Source of the DNA: Parahaliea mediterranea
GTDB taxonomy: Bacteria > Pseudomonadota > Gammaproteobacteria > Pseudomonadales > Halieaceae
Direction of reading: 5' to 3'
Length of the DNA stretch: 64,000 nt
NCBI RefSeq assembly: GCF_017255185.1
Contig: NZ_JAFKCZ010000019.1
Coordinates: 1-64,000, forward strand
How positions within the stretch are numbered: the first letter of the stretch is position 1; each line of letters begins with the position of its first letter. Under the pieces are notes generated by a model. The model was given only the letters and a program-made list of their open reading frames with translations, was not told the origin of the DNA and did not search any database. The position numbers and the translations under genes were made by a program. This document shows positions 15,211-24,823 of the stretch, piece after piece.

Positions 15211-18024
15211 TCAAAGCAGCTGTTGCAGGAAACCCGCGGTCAGTTCACGACGCCGGGCAGCGATTTCCTCGGGTGACTGCACCACGATTTTCTCGTCTGG
15301 AGTGATCTTGAACAAGGGCTGCCCCTTGCTGATGATCACCCCGTCGTCCTCCACCAACACCTTGTCGATAGTACCGGAGAACGGCGCGTAAACCTTGTTG
15401 AACATCTTCATCACTTCCACGATGTACAGCGGGTCGCCGGCCTCGAAGTGATCGCCCTCGCGCACGTAGAGCTCGTGCTGCGGGGACTCGCGACCGTAGA
15501 ACATACCGCCGCTCTCCGCCAGGATCTCGTCGGACTTGGCCACCGGCGGCGGCACCAGCACCTTGGCCATCCGCTCCTGCAATTCGTCGTCCAGCAAGCG
15601 CTCGGGAATGTGGATGCTGAGATCCGGGTTGACGGCCAGCGCGTAGTAGCCGGTCGCCTCGGCGATGCTCGGCAGTACCGCTAGGATGTCCGCGCCGGCC
15701 TGGAAGCCCAGGTGGGCCGCGCGCACCTGCTGCCAGCTGGTGTCGCTGAAACCGGCGGCCGGTTCGGGCTGCGCCAACAGGGTTTGCAGCGCGATCCAGT
15801 CGTCGGCTTCCAGGCGGTTGTTGAGCTCGCCGTAGAAGTCCAGGGCTTCCTGCAACAGGTCGTTGTCGTGATCCCAGATCATGCTCGAGGCGGCGGCGCC
15901 GGGCACATAGTCCATGTTCAGGAAATGGTAGGTATCGGCCAGCAACTCGATGGGGTTCTCGTTCCAGCTGATGCGCCCGTCGATCAAGGTGTAGCAGTCG
16001 CGGTTGATACTGAGCCAGCCGCTAAGGATATGGGGTTCCTCCAGCATCCGCTGCAGGGGGCGCAGCAACAGCGTGCGCTTGAGCTCAAGGGCCCGCGACA
16101 GCGCCCCGGTCGCCGCTTCGCCCAGCCCCTTCAATGCCGCCTTGGATACCTCGCTCCAGGCGTAGTCCAGGTCCATGCCATTGGCCTGTTCCTTGAGTTC
16201 GCCCACCGCGGTCAGGTAGGGCACGATAAAGCGCGTGGTGGGCCGGGCGTTGATGTTCTGGCCGATAAACCAGTTCACCAGGCCGTAGTGGAATTCCAGG
16301 TTGGTGGCCAGGTCCTTGCCGCGCATGCGGGTGCGGCGAATCGTTTCGGCCATGCGCTCGTAGGTGTCCAGGCGCGTCTCGCCCACCGTCAGCAACAGGG
16401 CGATATTGGAATCGTAGGCCCCGGCCAGGGTGTATTTCATGAACGTATCGGTATCGGGATTGTGCAGGCTGATGCCCTGGTCGTCGCGAATTTCGCCCTC
16501 GACCGCATCCGACCAGAACTCGATCACACCGCCGGCACTGGGCTGCAGCGCCTGGTTGGTGGCGTTCAGGCGCGCCTCCACGCTGTCGTTGTGGCGCGGT
16601 ATCCGCTCGGGCCGCGGCAGCTTGTCGCCGTGGGCGGCCAGCAACACCATCGCCTCCACCAGCGACTCCACGACGAAGGACTCGTCGGGATTCTCCGGAT
16701 TGGCGAAGCGCAGCGCATAGCACAGCTCGGTCACCCGGTGTTCCACCTGGATGCGGGTATTCATCTCCATGAAGAAGTGCTTGTCGCGATCGACAATACA
16801 CTCGAAGGTGGACACCGAGTCCAGGCCCACCGCCGCGCCAAATCGCTCGGCCTGGTCCTCCATGGATTCCAGTGTCGCCAGGTCCTGCTTCAGGATGCGC
16901 GTCTCGGTCTCGTTGCCACTGGCCTCGGCCTGGGCGATTGCCGCGCGCAACGACTCGACGGTCACCGACACTTCCAGCAGTTTCTGCTCGTGCATCTGCA
17001 GGGAGCAGTCGCGGCCGCCCATGGTGATGCACCAGTCACCGTTGCCGATTACCTGGATTTCCTGGTGGCGGGTGGTTTCGATGTTCAGTTCCACCAGCAC
17101 GTTTTTGTTGTCGCCAACGCCTGTGGTCTTCACCTCGTTGAGGATTTCACGCACCAGCTCCGCAGTGCGCGCGGCCTCGCCGATCCCCAGGATACGCTGG
17201 CCCTTGCCGCCGCCACCGCTGATCGCCTTGAGGCGGATGCGGTTCTCGGGGTACTCCGACGCCATTTTTTCCACCGCCCGGGTCAGGGTCGCGCACAGCT
17301 CGTCCACGGTATACAGGTCGATGCCCTTGCCGTAGGACGCCGCCAGCACCAGGTCGGCCTTGTCTTCCAGGGACTGTTCGGCATCGTCCAGGGCCGCCTC
17401 GTCCACCGCCAGGTCGTGCTGCTGGCACAGGGCCTTGAGGTCGGCCACCGTGGGGTGCTTCTCCAGCAGGGTCAGGGCGGTGCCATTGTCGATGCCCGGG
17501 GTCACCGAGACCCCGGCCTTGAGGGCGGTGCGCTTGGCCTCGTCCTTCAGGCCGGCGTCGTGCACGGTGCGCGAGCAGGGCCCGATGAAGTTGAGCCCGG
17601 CGCGCTCCATCGCCGCGACCATGCTCTCGTCTTCCGCCATGAAGCCGTAGCCGGCAAAGATGGCGTTGTAGTCGTTGTCCCGGGCAATACTGATGATCTG
17701 GGCGATACGCTGGTCGCGCTCTTCCTTGTTGCTGCCCGTGTAGTCCGGCACCCGGTGGATGTGGCCCGGGTCGGCCATGGTGCGCAACTCCGGCGCCAGG
17801 GCGTTCTGGTAGACGATGGAATCCTTTTCCGACAGCAAAATGCCGAAATGCTCGATGCCCATCTCCTTGAACACGTCCATCGCCTCTTTGCGAATGGGGC
17901 CTCGGCAGATGATCAGGGGACGCAGGTGGCTGCAATCGAACTGGCTCACCCAATCGGTGTGACGGCGCCCCAGGCGCCGGTCGCGGTGAATCAGGGGGTT
18001 GCGCAGATAGTGCTCGTTGGACAC
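15211..18024 (-). CDS. Atypical acyl-CoA (propionyl-CoA) carboxylase biotin carboxylase/BCCP subunit
   Basis: The 937-residue protein is inferred to carboxylate its C-terminal biotin and supply the neighbouring carboxyltransferase for propionyl-CoA carboxylation. It has an N-terminal biotin carboxylase region, an ATP-grasp glycine loop KAISGGGGKGQRIL displaced by about 70 extra residues, MNTRIQVEHRVTE (canonical ...HPVTE) at the active site, and a C-terminal biotinyl domain with EVMKMFN (usual EAMKM). It is much longer than common alpha subunits (about 660) because of extra segments in the ATP-grasp domain and between BC and BCCP. The start is a GTG with AGAGGAA upstream. Confidence 0.85.
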   Translation of the reverse strand: MSNEHYLRNPLIHRDRRLGRRHTDWVSQFDCSHLRPLIICRGPIRKEAMDVFKEMGIEHFGILLSEKDSIVYQNALAPELRTMADPGHIHRVPDYTGSNKEERDQRIAQIISIARDNDYNAIFAGYGFMAEDESMVAAMERAGLNFIGPCSRTVHDAGLKDEAKRTALKAGVSVTPGIDNGTALTLLEKHPTVADLKALCQQHDLAVDEAALDDAEQSLEDKADLVLAASYGKGIDLYTVDELCATLTRAVEKMASEYPENRIRLKAISGGGGKGQRILGIGEAARTAELVREILNEVKTTGVGDNKNVLVELNIETTRHQEIQVIGNGDWCITMGGRDCSLQMHEQKLLEVSVTVESLRAAIAQAEASGNETETRILKQDLATLESMEDQAERFGAAVGLDSVSTFECIVDRDKHFFMEMNTRIQVEHRVTELCYALRFANPENPDESFVVESLVEAMVLLAAHGDKLPRPERIPRHNDSVEARLNATNQALQPSAGGVIEFWSDAVEGEIRDDQGISLHNPDTDTFMKYTLAGAYDSNIALLLTVGETRLDTYERMAETIRRTRMRGKDLATNLEFHYGLVNWFIGQNINARPTTRFIVPYLTAVGELKEQANGMDLDYAWSEVSKAALKGLGEAATGALSRALELKRTLLLRPLQRMLEEPHILSGWLSINRDCYTLIDGRISWNENPIELLADTYHFLNMDYVPGAAASSMIWDHDNDLLQEALDFYGELNNRLEADDWIALQTLLAQPEPAAGFSDTSWQQVRAAHLGFQAGADILAVLPSIAEATGYYALAVNPDLSIHIPERLLDDELQERMAKVLVPPPVAKSDEILAESGGMFYGRESPQHELYVREGDHFEAGDPLYIVEVMKMFNKVYAPFSGTIDKVLVEDDGVIISKGQPLFKITPDEKIVVQSPEEIAARRRELTAGFLQQLL

Positions 18025-18075
18025 GGGGATTCCTCTGTTCTCGTTCTGTCTCGTTCGATAAGTAAATGCGGGCGC

Positions 18076-19809
18076 CTAGTGGAACTCGCGCTGCACGGCG
18101 CCCAGCGGTTCCGGCGTGTAGTGGCGCAGGCAAAAGTCCATGTGCTCCGCCAGCACCTGGCGCAGGTCGGATGGCATGACGATCTGGGAAATCGAGCCGA
18201 GGCTGAGGGCCTCGTTGGGGTTCATCAGCTCCCGCTCGTAGCGCTGGGCGAGCAGCTGCTCCTCTGACTTGACCCAATCGCCCACCAGCTGCCGCGCCGC
18301 CTTGTCGGCCTCGTCGGGGGACAGCCCCGCCTGGGTCTGGGCCTGGGTTTCCGCCGCGATCCTGGCGGGCACCGAGGAACGGATTTTGCGCAGCTCGTCC
18401 TTGTACACGTACTCCACGCCCGCGGGCCCCATCACCGCCACCCGCGTGGTTGGCAGCGCGACCACGAAGTCGGCGCCGGTCGGATAGTTGTTGTAGGAGG
18501 CGTAGGCACCGCCGAAGGCGTTGCGCACCAGCACCAGGAAGCGCGGGGTGCGCAAATCGACGATGGCGTCGAGCATGGCGCGACCCGCCTGCACGATGCC
18601 CCCGGCCTCCTGCTCCCGCCCCGGCAGGAAGCCGGTGGTGTCTTCCAGGAAGATGACGGGAATATTGTAGAGGTTGCAAAAGCGGATAAAGCGCGCGTTC
18701 TTGTAGGCCGCCCCGATATCGATCTGGCCCGAGGCGACCGCCGAGTTGTTGGCGACGAAACCCACCACATTGCCACCCATGCGCCCCAGGGCGGTGACGG
18801 TGTTACGCGCCCGCTCGGCCTGGACTTCCAGGAAGTCGCCGTGGTCGCACAGCTGCTGGATCATGATGGTGATATCGATCGGCGTATTGAAGCCGGTGGG
18901 CGAGTTGAAGGCTTTTTTCAGCAGGATGTCGATGTCCCAGGTCTTGCGATTCACCGGGTCCGAGGAGGCCTGGAACGGCGCCAGCGCATTGTTGCTGCTG
19001 GGCAGGTAGTTGAGCAGCGCCTTGACCTTGCGCAGCGCGGCGACCTCGTTGGCCACCGAGAAATCGGTCACCCCGCTCTGGCTGTGCACGCCGGGCCCAC
19101 CGAGCTCGTCGGGGGTTACGTCCTCGCCCAGCACCGACTTCACCACCCCGGGGCCGGTGAGGCCAAAGAAAGTGTCATTGGGCTGGATCAGGAAGCTGCC
19201 CTGGCGCGGCAGGTAGGAGCCGCCGCCAGCGTTGAAGCCGAACATGCACATGATGCTGGGCACCACGCCGGAGATCTTGCGCAGCGCGGTGAACGCGTCG
19301 GCGTAGCCATCCAGGCCGCCGACACCGGCGGGGATATAGGCCCCGGCGGAATCGTTCAGGCCCACCAGCGGAATGCGGCGCTTGGCGGCGAGCTCGAACA
19401 GCCGCGCCAGCTTCTTGCCGTTGGTGGCGTCCATGGAGCCCGCGCGCACCGTGAAATCGTGGCCGTAGATCGCCACGTCGCGCCCGCCCACTTTGATCAG
19501 CGCGGTAACCAGGGAGGCGCCGTCGAGATTCGGGCCCCAGTTCTGGTACAGCACCGTGGGCGCTTCGTCTGCCAGGTACTGAATGCGCTCCCACACCGTC
19601 ATCCGGTTCTTGGCGTGCTGTCGCTGGGTGCTCTTGACCCCCGCCGCGCGGTAGGGCCGCTGCTGCAGCTCCCACCCGGCTTTCAGCGCGGACTCGTACA
19701 GTCCGGGCTCGCTGGCGATTTGTCCCGGAACCTTGAATTCCAGTTCGCTGTGCTCGGCGAAGGGGTTTTCCAGGGATGCGATAAGTTCCTGATTGTTTTC
19801 TGCGGTCAT
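18076..19809 (-). CDS. Acyl-CoA carboxylase carboxyltransferase subunit (PccB-like)
   Basis: The protein transfers the carboxyl group from biotin to an acyl-CoA, here most likely propionyl-CoA given the epimerase, mutase and MeaB downstream. The 577 residues form two crotonase-like halves, with [25 protein letters not shown] in the first and [23 protein letters not shown] plus [13 protein letters not shown] in the second as CoA and biotin oxyanion-hole regions. AAGGAC lies before the ATG. The gap to the biotin carboxylase is 51 bases. Length and sequence are somewhat unlike standard PccB (about 510), consistent with a divergent pair. Confidence 0.88.
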   Translation of the reverse strand: MTAENNQELIASLENPFAEHSELEFKVPGQIASEPGLYESALKAGWELQQRPYRAAGVKSTQRQHAKNRMTVWERIQYLADEAPTVLYQNWGPNLDGASLVTALIKVGGRDVAIYGHDFTVRAGSMDATNGKKLARLFELAAKRRIPLVGLNDSAGAYIPAGVGGLDGYADAFTALRKISGVVPSIMCMFGFNAGGGSYLPRQGSFLIQPNDTFFGLTGPGVVKSVLGEDVTPDELGGPGVHSQSGVTDFSVANEVAALRKVKALLNYLPSSNNALAPFQASSDPVNRKTWDIDILLKKAFNSPTGFNTPIDITIMIQQLCDHGDFLEVQAERARNTVTALGRMGGNVVGFVANNSAVASGQIDIGAAYKNARFIRFCNLYNIPVIFLEDTTGFLPGREQEAGGIVQAGRAMLDAIVDLRTPRFLVLVRNAFGGAYASYNNYPTGADFVVALPTTRVAVMGPAGVEYVYKDELRKIRSSVPARIAAETQAQTQAGLSPDEADKAARQLVGDWVKSEEQLLAQRYERELMNPNEALSLGSISQIVMPSDLRQVLAEHMDFCLRHYTPEPLGAVQREFH

Positions 19810-20133
19810 TGTCCTTGAGTTCCAGGCTGCCTCGTCGCCGAACCACTCGCAGGCTGGGCCTGCACCGCGCGGCTCGGGACGTGGGGGAATTGCGCGTCGC
19901 GACGGACAGGCTTACGATGCAGGCCTGCCCCATGTCGGCGCCAAACAGTAATTCACCCGATATAGTGAGTCAATTTCCACAGATGACACAAAAATTGACA
20001 TTCCGAACGCAATTCAAGAGCTTGAACCGGAGTGTTTGCGCATTTTGCGCAGAGCTGGTCGGCCGTTTTCTCGCATATAGGCAGTGCTAACATTGTCCGC
20101 GCCCCGTCCGGCGCTCCATGTGAGCGGTGAACC
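19810..20133. other. Divergent regulatory region between the carboxylase operon and pabB
   Basis: There is no gene here. It must hold the promoters of two divergent transcripts. On the plus strand a TTGACA occurs near 19995, but no good -10 follows at 17 bases. On the minus strand TTGACT (about 19969-19974) is followed 17 bases later by TACTGT, a weak match. No operator could be assigned. Confidence 0.35.
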
Positions 20134-21531
20134 GTGAGCCGCGCCCTGCATATCGACGATATCCCCTACCGCGGCGACAGCTGTGCGCTGTTCGAGTCCC
20201 TGCGGGACCTGCCCGGGGCGGCCTTCCTGGACAGCTGCCACGGCGCCCCCCGCGGCGGCCGCTTCGATATCCTGGTCGCCGATCCACTGGACGACGGCCC
20301 ACCCCGGCTGGCGGGCAAGCCCAGCGCGCGGCAGTGCGAGGACTACTTCAGCGACCTGGCGCAGTTTCACCGCGAACGCTACGCGGGCATTCACAGCCCG
20401 GACGCGGACCTGCCCTTCTGCGGCGGCCTGCTGGGCTACCTCGACTACGAAGCCGGCGCCGGCCTGCAGCGAGTGGCGATGACCGGAAAGGCCGACACCG
20501 CGGCCCCCCTCGCCAGGGTCGACGCCTACGACTGGTGCGTAATCCAGGACCATCTGCTGTCGCGGGCGGCCCTGGTCTCGCTGCCGTCGCTACCGGCCCA
20601 CAGGCGACGGGACTACCTGGCGCGGCTGCGCCAGGCCGGCGGCTCCGCCCCCGTTGGCGGTGGAGCCCATGGCGCCCCCTTCCGGCTCGACGGGGTCTTC
20701 ACCGCCAATATGAGCCGGCCGGAATATGCGCGCGCCTTCGACCGTATCGCCGACTACATTCGCGCCGGCGACTGCTACCAGGTCAACCTGGCCCAGCGCT
20801 TCGCGGCAAGCTACAGCGGCGACCCCTGGCAGGCCTACACCTGGCTGCGCCGGGAGGCCGGGGCGCCCTACTCCGCCTATTTGGCGCTCGGGGACGGCGA
20901 CGCCCTGCTCAGCCTGTCGCCGGAGCGCTTCATCACCCTGCGCGGCAACCGCGTGGAGACCCGCCCCATCAAGGGCACGCGACCGCGGGACCTGACCGAC
21001 CCATCGCGCGACGGGGCGCTGGCGCAGGCGCTGCTGGCCAGCCCCAAGGACCGCGCCGAGAACCTGATGATCGTGGACCTGTTGCGCAACGACCTCGGCC
21101 GCAGCTGCGTGCCGGGCAGTATTCGGGTGGACAAGCTGTTCGAGGTGGAGAGCTATCCCACGGTGCACCACCTGGTGAGCACCATCAGCGGCGAGCTGCG
21201 GGCCGGTCGCGGCGCGGTGGAGCTGCTGCGCGACAGTTTTCCCGGCGGCTCCATCACCGGCGCGCCGAAGCGACGCGCCATGGAAATCATCGCCGAGCTG
21301 GAGCCGCACCCGCGGCAGGCCTACTGCGGTTCGGTACTGTATATCAGCGCCGACGGGCGCATGGACAGCAACATCGCCATCCGCAGCCTGCTGTGCCAGC
21401 GCGGGGAGATCCTGTGCTGGGGCGGCGGCGGCATCGTCGCCGACTCCGAGTGCGAGCGGGAGTACCAGGAAACCTTCGACAAGGTCGGGCGGTTTTTGCG
21501 GTGCCTGGAGCAGCGCTCGGGGCTGGCTTGA
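20134..21531 (+). CDS. pabB: Aminodeoxychorismate synthase component I
   Basis: PabB converts chorismate and glutamine-derived ammonia to 4-amino-4-deoxychorismate for folate synthesis. The 465-residue protein carries the chorismate-binding signatures RPIKGTRPRDL (the PIKGT lysine typical of PabB), AENLMIVDLLRNDLGR, SYPTVHHLVSTISG, FPGGSITGAPKRRAMEII and the final GGGGIVADSECERE metal/chorismate motif. It starts with GTG. In Pseudomonas pabB is near thrH and cysB, as it is here, although cysH is absent. Confidence 0.95.
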   Translation: MSRALHIDDIPYRGDSCALFESLRDLPGAAFLDSCHGAPRGGRFDILVADPLDDGPPRLAGKPSARQCEDYFSDLAQFHRERYAGIHSPDADLPFCGGLLGYLDYEAGAGLQRVAMTGKADTAAPLARVDAYDWCVIQDHLLSRAALVSLPSLPAHRRRDYLARLRQAGGSAPVGGGAHGAPFRLDGVFTANMSRPEYARAFDRIADYIRAGDCYQVNLAQRFAASYSGDPWQAYTWLRREAGAPYSAYLALGDGDALLSLSPERFITLRGNRVETRPIKGTRPRDLTDPSRDGALAQALLASPKDRAENLMIVDLLRNDLGRSCVPGSIRVDKLFEVESYPTVHHLVSTISGELRAGRGAVELLRDSFPGGSITGAPKRRAMEIIAELEPHPRQAYCGSVLYISADGRMDSNIAIRSLLCQRGEILCWGGGGIVADSECEREYQETFDKVGRFLRCLEQRSGLA

Positions 21532-21551
21532 TCGCAGCGCGCCTGGCTGGG

Positions 21552-21827
21552 TGAATTCGACCCGATAGAGGGTGGGCTTGGGCCTGCTCTGTAGGGTGGG
21601 TTTTAGTGCGTCGTGGTCGAATGAATTCGACCCTACAGGGGGTGGGCAGGGCCTGCTCTGTAGGGTGGGTTTTAGTGCGTTGTGGTCGAATGAATTCGAC
21701 CCTACAGGGGGTGGGCAGGGCCTGCTCTGTAGGGTGGGTTTCAGTGCGTCGTGGTCGAATGAATTCGACCCTACAGGGGGGAAGTGTCCGCCCCTGTAGG
21801 GTGCGCAATTTATTGCGCCGCTTTGCT
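21552..21827. repeat. 69-bp tandem array of CTGTAGGG palindromes
   Basis: Units begin with GGCCTGCTCTGTAGGGTGGG at 21581, 21650 and 21719, exactly 69 bases apart, with a partial unit before and a separate GCGCAATTTATTGCGC palindrome after (21803-21819). Each unit can fold CTGTAGGGT against ACCCTACAG, with GGTCGAAT/AATTCGACC at the tip. Units differ at single positions (TCGTGG versus TTGTGG; TTTTAG versus TTTCAG). Since 69 is a multiple of three, a 23-residue repeat frame is open by arithmetic alone. It fills the convergent gap between pabB and thrH. Confidence 0.85.
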
Positions 21828-22443
21828 ACAGCGCCAGCGGCCGCTCGCTGGCGTCGATAAAGGCCTGCTTCAGGTCAGCGAATTCGTGCACCGCGGGAAA
21901 CTGCGGAAACTCTGCGATCACGTTGTCCGGGGCGTGGAACAGGATGCCCGCGTCCGCCTCCGCCAACATGGTGGTATCGTTGTAGGAATCCCCGGCGGCG
22001 ATCACCCGGTAGTTTAGGCTGTGCAGGGCTTTCACCGAGGCCCGCTTGGGGTCTTCCTGGCGCAACTTGTAGTCCACCACCTTGCCGCCCTCGTCCGTGA
22101 CCAACTTGTGGCAGAACAGCGTCGGCCAACCCAGTTGGCGCATCAGTGGCGCGGAGAACTCGTAAAAGGTGTCAGAGAGGATAATGACCTGGAAGCGCTC
22201 GCGCAGCCAGCCGATGAATTCCACCGCGCCGGGCAGCGGTTCGAGGGTGGCGATGACCTGCTGGATATCGTCGATGGTCAGGCCGTGCTGCTCGAGCAGC
22301 GCCAGGCGCTGGCGCATCAACACGTTGTAATCGGGAATGTCGCGGGTGGTGGCGCGCAGTTCGTCGATACCGGTTTTCTCGGCAAAAGCGATCCAGATCT
22401 CGGGGACCAGTACCCCCTCCAGGTCCAGGCAGGCCAGTTCCAT
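21826..22443 (-). CDS. thrH: Bifunctional phosphoserine phosphatase/homoserine phosphotransferase ThrH
   Basis: ThrH is a HAD-superfamily enzyme that dephosphorylates phosphoserine and can transfer the phosphate to homoserine. The 205-residue protein starts MELACLDLEGVLVPEIW; the nucleophile is the Asp of DLEGVL (family pattern with E in place of the second D, characteristic of ThrH). Motif II is ILSDTFYEF, and motif IV is AAGDSYNDTTMLAEAD. GGAG lies before the ATG. Its 3' end meets the repeat array. Confidence 0.93.
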   Translation of the reverse strand: MELACLDLEGVLVPEIWIAFAEKTGIDELRATTRDIPDYNVLMRQRLALLEQHGLTIDDIQQVIATLEPLPGAVEFIGWLRERFQVIILSDTFYEFSAPLMRQLGWPTLFCHKLVTDEGGKVVDYKLRQEDPKRASVKALHSLNYRVIAAGDSYNDTTMLAEADAGILFHAPDNVIAEFPQFPAVHEFADLKQAFIDASERPLAL

Positions 22444-22618
22444 GTACTACTCCAGGGCGGCGAATAAAGCGCCACAATCTACCGGCAATGACGTGGCGCG
22501 GCAAGTAGCTGTGGCGCGTTACCGGGGCGGCACCTTGAACCATGGCGTGCGGGGTCGAGAGCCCGCCCTCTTTTTCGCGTACAGCGGGCCCCTCTTTTCG
22601 CGTCAATCTTCGACCAAG

Positions 22619-22679
22619 ACGGATTGAAATCCGCCCTACAGGAGGCTATGCCCCCCTGTAGGGTCGAATTCATTCGACC
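22619..22679. repeat. Pair of CTGTAGGG-family palindromes after cysB
   Basis: A GGATTGAAATCCGCCCTACAGG copy (about 22621-22642) and CTGTAGGGTCGAATTCATTCGACC (about 22656-22679) occupy the gap between the cysB stop and the region upstream of thrH. I see nothing else in 22444-22687. Confidence 0.75.
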
Positions 22680-22687
22680 GTTCTCAC

Positions 22688-23755
<1,068 letters not shown>

Positions 23756-23819
23756 TCAATACGTGCCCTTGCTACCACTTTTGGAATAACAAACCGCAAA
23801 TGCCCTCGGCTGGCGCCGG

Positions 23820-24746
23820 TTACGTCGCGGCGGGGTCCACGCTAGCGGGTGTATTCGCCACGCCATGCGGTACATGCCCGGTGGCCACATGGGGCCCCGC
23901 GGAGGCGCAGTGGGTCTGCTGGTCGTCAAAGAACACGTCGGCCTGGTAGGCGCGCAGAAACTCGGTTTTGTTGAGCCCGCCGAGAAAAATGGATTCGTCG
24001 ATGCGAATATTCCAGGCGCGCAGGGTGCGGATCACGCGCTCGTGGGCCGGTGCCGAGCGCGCGGTGACCAGGGCGGTGCGAATGGGCGCCTCGCTGGCCG
24101 GAAAACTCTGCTGCAGGCGGTGCAGCGCGGCGAGAAAGGGCTTGAAGGGCCCACCGCTGAGCGGGGTGCGGGCCGCGGCCTGCTCGCTCGCGGTAAAGGC
24201 TTCCAGGCCCTCGGTTTTGAATACGCGCTCGGCCTCGTCGGAAAACAGCACCGCGTCACCGTCGAAGGCGAAACGCAGCTGCCCGCTGTCGGACAGTCCG
24301 CCGCGCGAAGACACCAGGGTCGCGGCGGCCACGCCGCAGTCCAGGGCGTAGCGCACGTCCTCGGCCTCGTTGGACAAAAACAACTGGCAGCCAAAGGCGC
24401 GAATGTAACGCCAGGGGCTCTCGCCGCCGCAGAAGGCAGCGCGACTGATCGGCAACTCGTAGTGCTGGATGGAGTTGAACACCCGCAGGCCGGTGTCGGC
24501 GCTGTTGCGCGACAGCAGCACCACTTCCACCCGGGCCTCGTCGCCGAGCATGGCGTTGAGCCGCAGCATCTTTTGCACCAGGGGAAAGGCCTCGCCCGGC
24601 TCCAGCGGCTCTTCCTCGCGGGCGACCTGATAGGCGGAGTAGGCCTCCAGGCCCTCGCGTTCATAGACCTCGTGACTGTCGTCCAGGTTGAACAGGGCCC
24701 GGGAGGAGATCGCAATGACCAGCTTGTCGTCGCTCGTGTTATCCAT
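23820..24746 (-). CDS. Cytosolic 5'-nucleotidase family protein
   Basis: The protein belongs to the 5'-nucleotidase family that resembles vertebrate cytosolic 5'-nucleotidase 1A and presumably dephosphorylates nucleoside monophosphates. The 308 residues from the ATG at 24746 begin DKLVIAISSRALFNLDDSH, the family signature, then EAFPLVQKMLRLN, FCGGESPWRYIRAF, SNEAEDV and DGDAVLFSDEAE, with TALVTARSAPAHERVIRTL near residue 235. A longer frame runs to 24968 but overlaps the next gene with no matching sequence; the ATG at 24758 is an alternative. Confidence 0.85.
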   Translation of the reverse strand: MDNTSDDKLVIAISSRALFNLDDSHEVYEREGLEAYSAYQVAREEEPLEPGEAFPLVQKMLRLNAMLGDEARVEVVLLSRNSADTGLRVFNSIQHYELPISRAAFCGGESPWRYIRAFGCQLFLSNEAEDVRYALDCGVAAATLVSSRGGLSDSGQLRFAFDGDAVLFSDEAERVFKTEGLEAFTASEQAAARTPLSGGPFKPFLAALHRLQQSFPASEAPIRTALVTARSAPAHERVIRTLRAWNIRIDESIFLGGLNKTEFLRAYQADVFFDDQQTHCASAGPHVATGHVPHGVANTPASVDPAAT

Positions 24747-24823
24747 GCCGGCAAGCATACCGCCGGGACGCAGCCGACGCCAGCAAGCGGCGGCGCCGGG
24801 TTCGTTCACCGGCGCGGATTGGC

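Noticed and set aside
15712-18267. An 851-codon plus-strand frame across the biotin carboxylase
   Set aside because: Antisense shadow; low-complexity composition rich in His, Gln, Val and Arg.
19969-19986. Minus-strand GACTCACTATATCGGG resembling the T7 promoter core
   Set aside because: Only about eleven bases match, the upstream half is absent and no phage genes are present; chance match.
21552-21790. CRISPR array interpretation of the 69-base repeats
   Set aside because: Units are contiguous with no unique spacers, and no cas gene is present.
21572-21860. Repetitive frames encoding NSTLQG/SNEFDPTG peptides
   Set aside because: They arise from the 69-base palindrome array, whose period is a multiple of three; there is no start-site context or protein-like composition.
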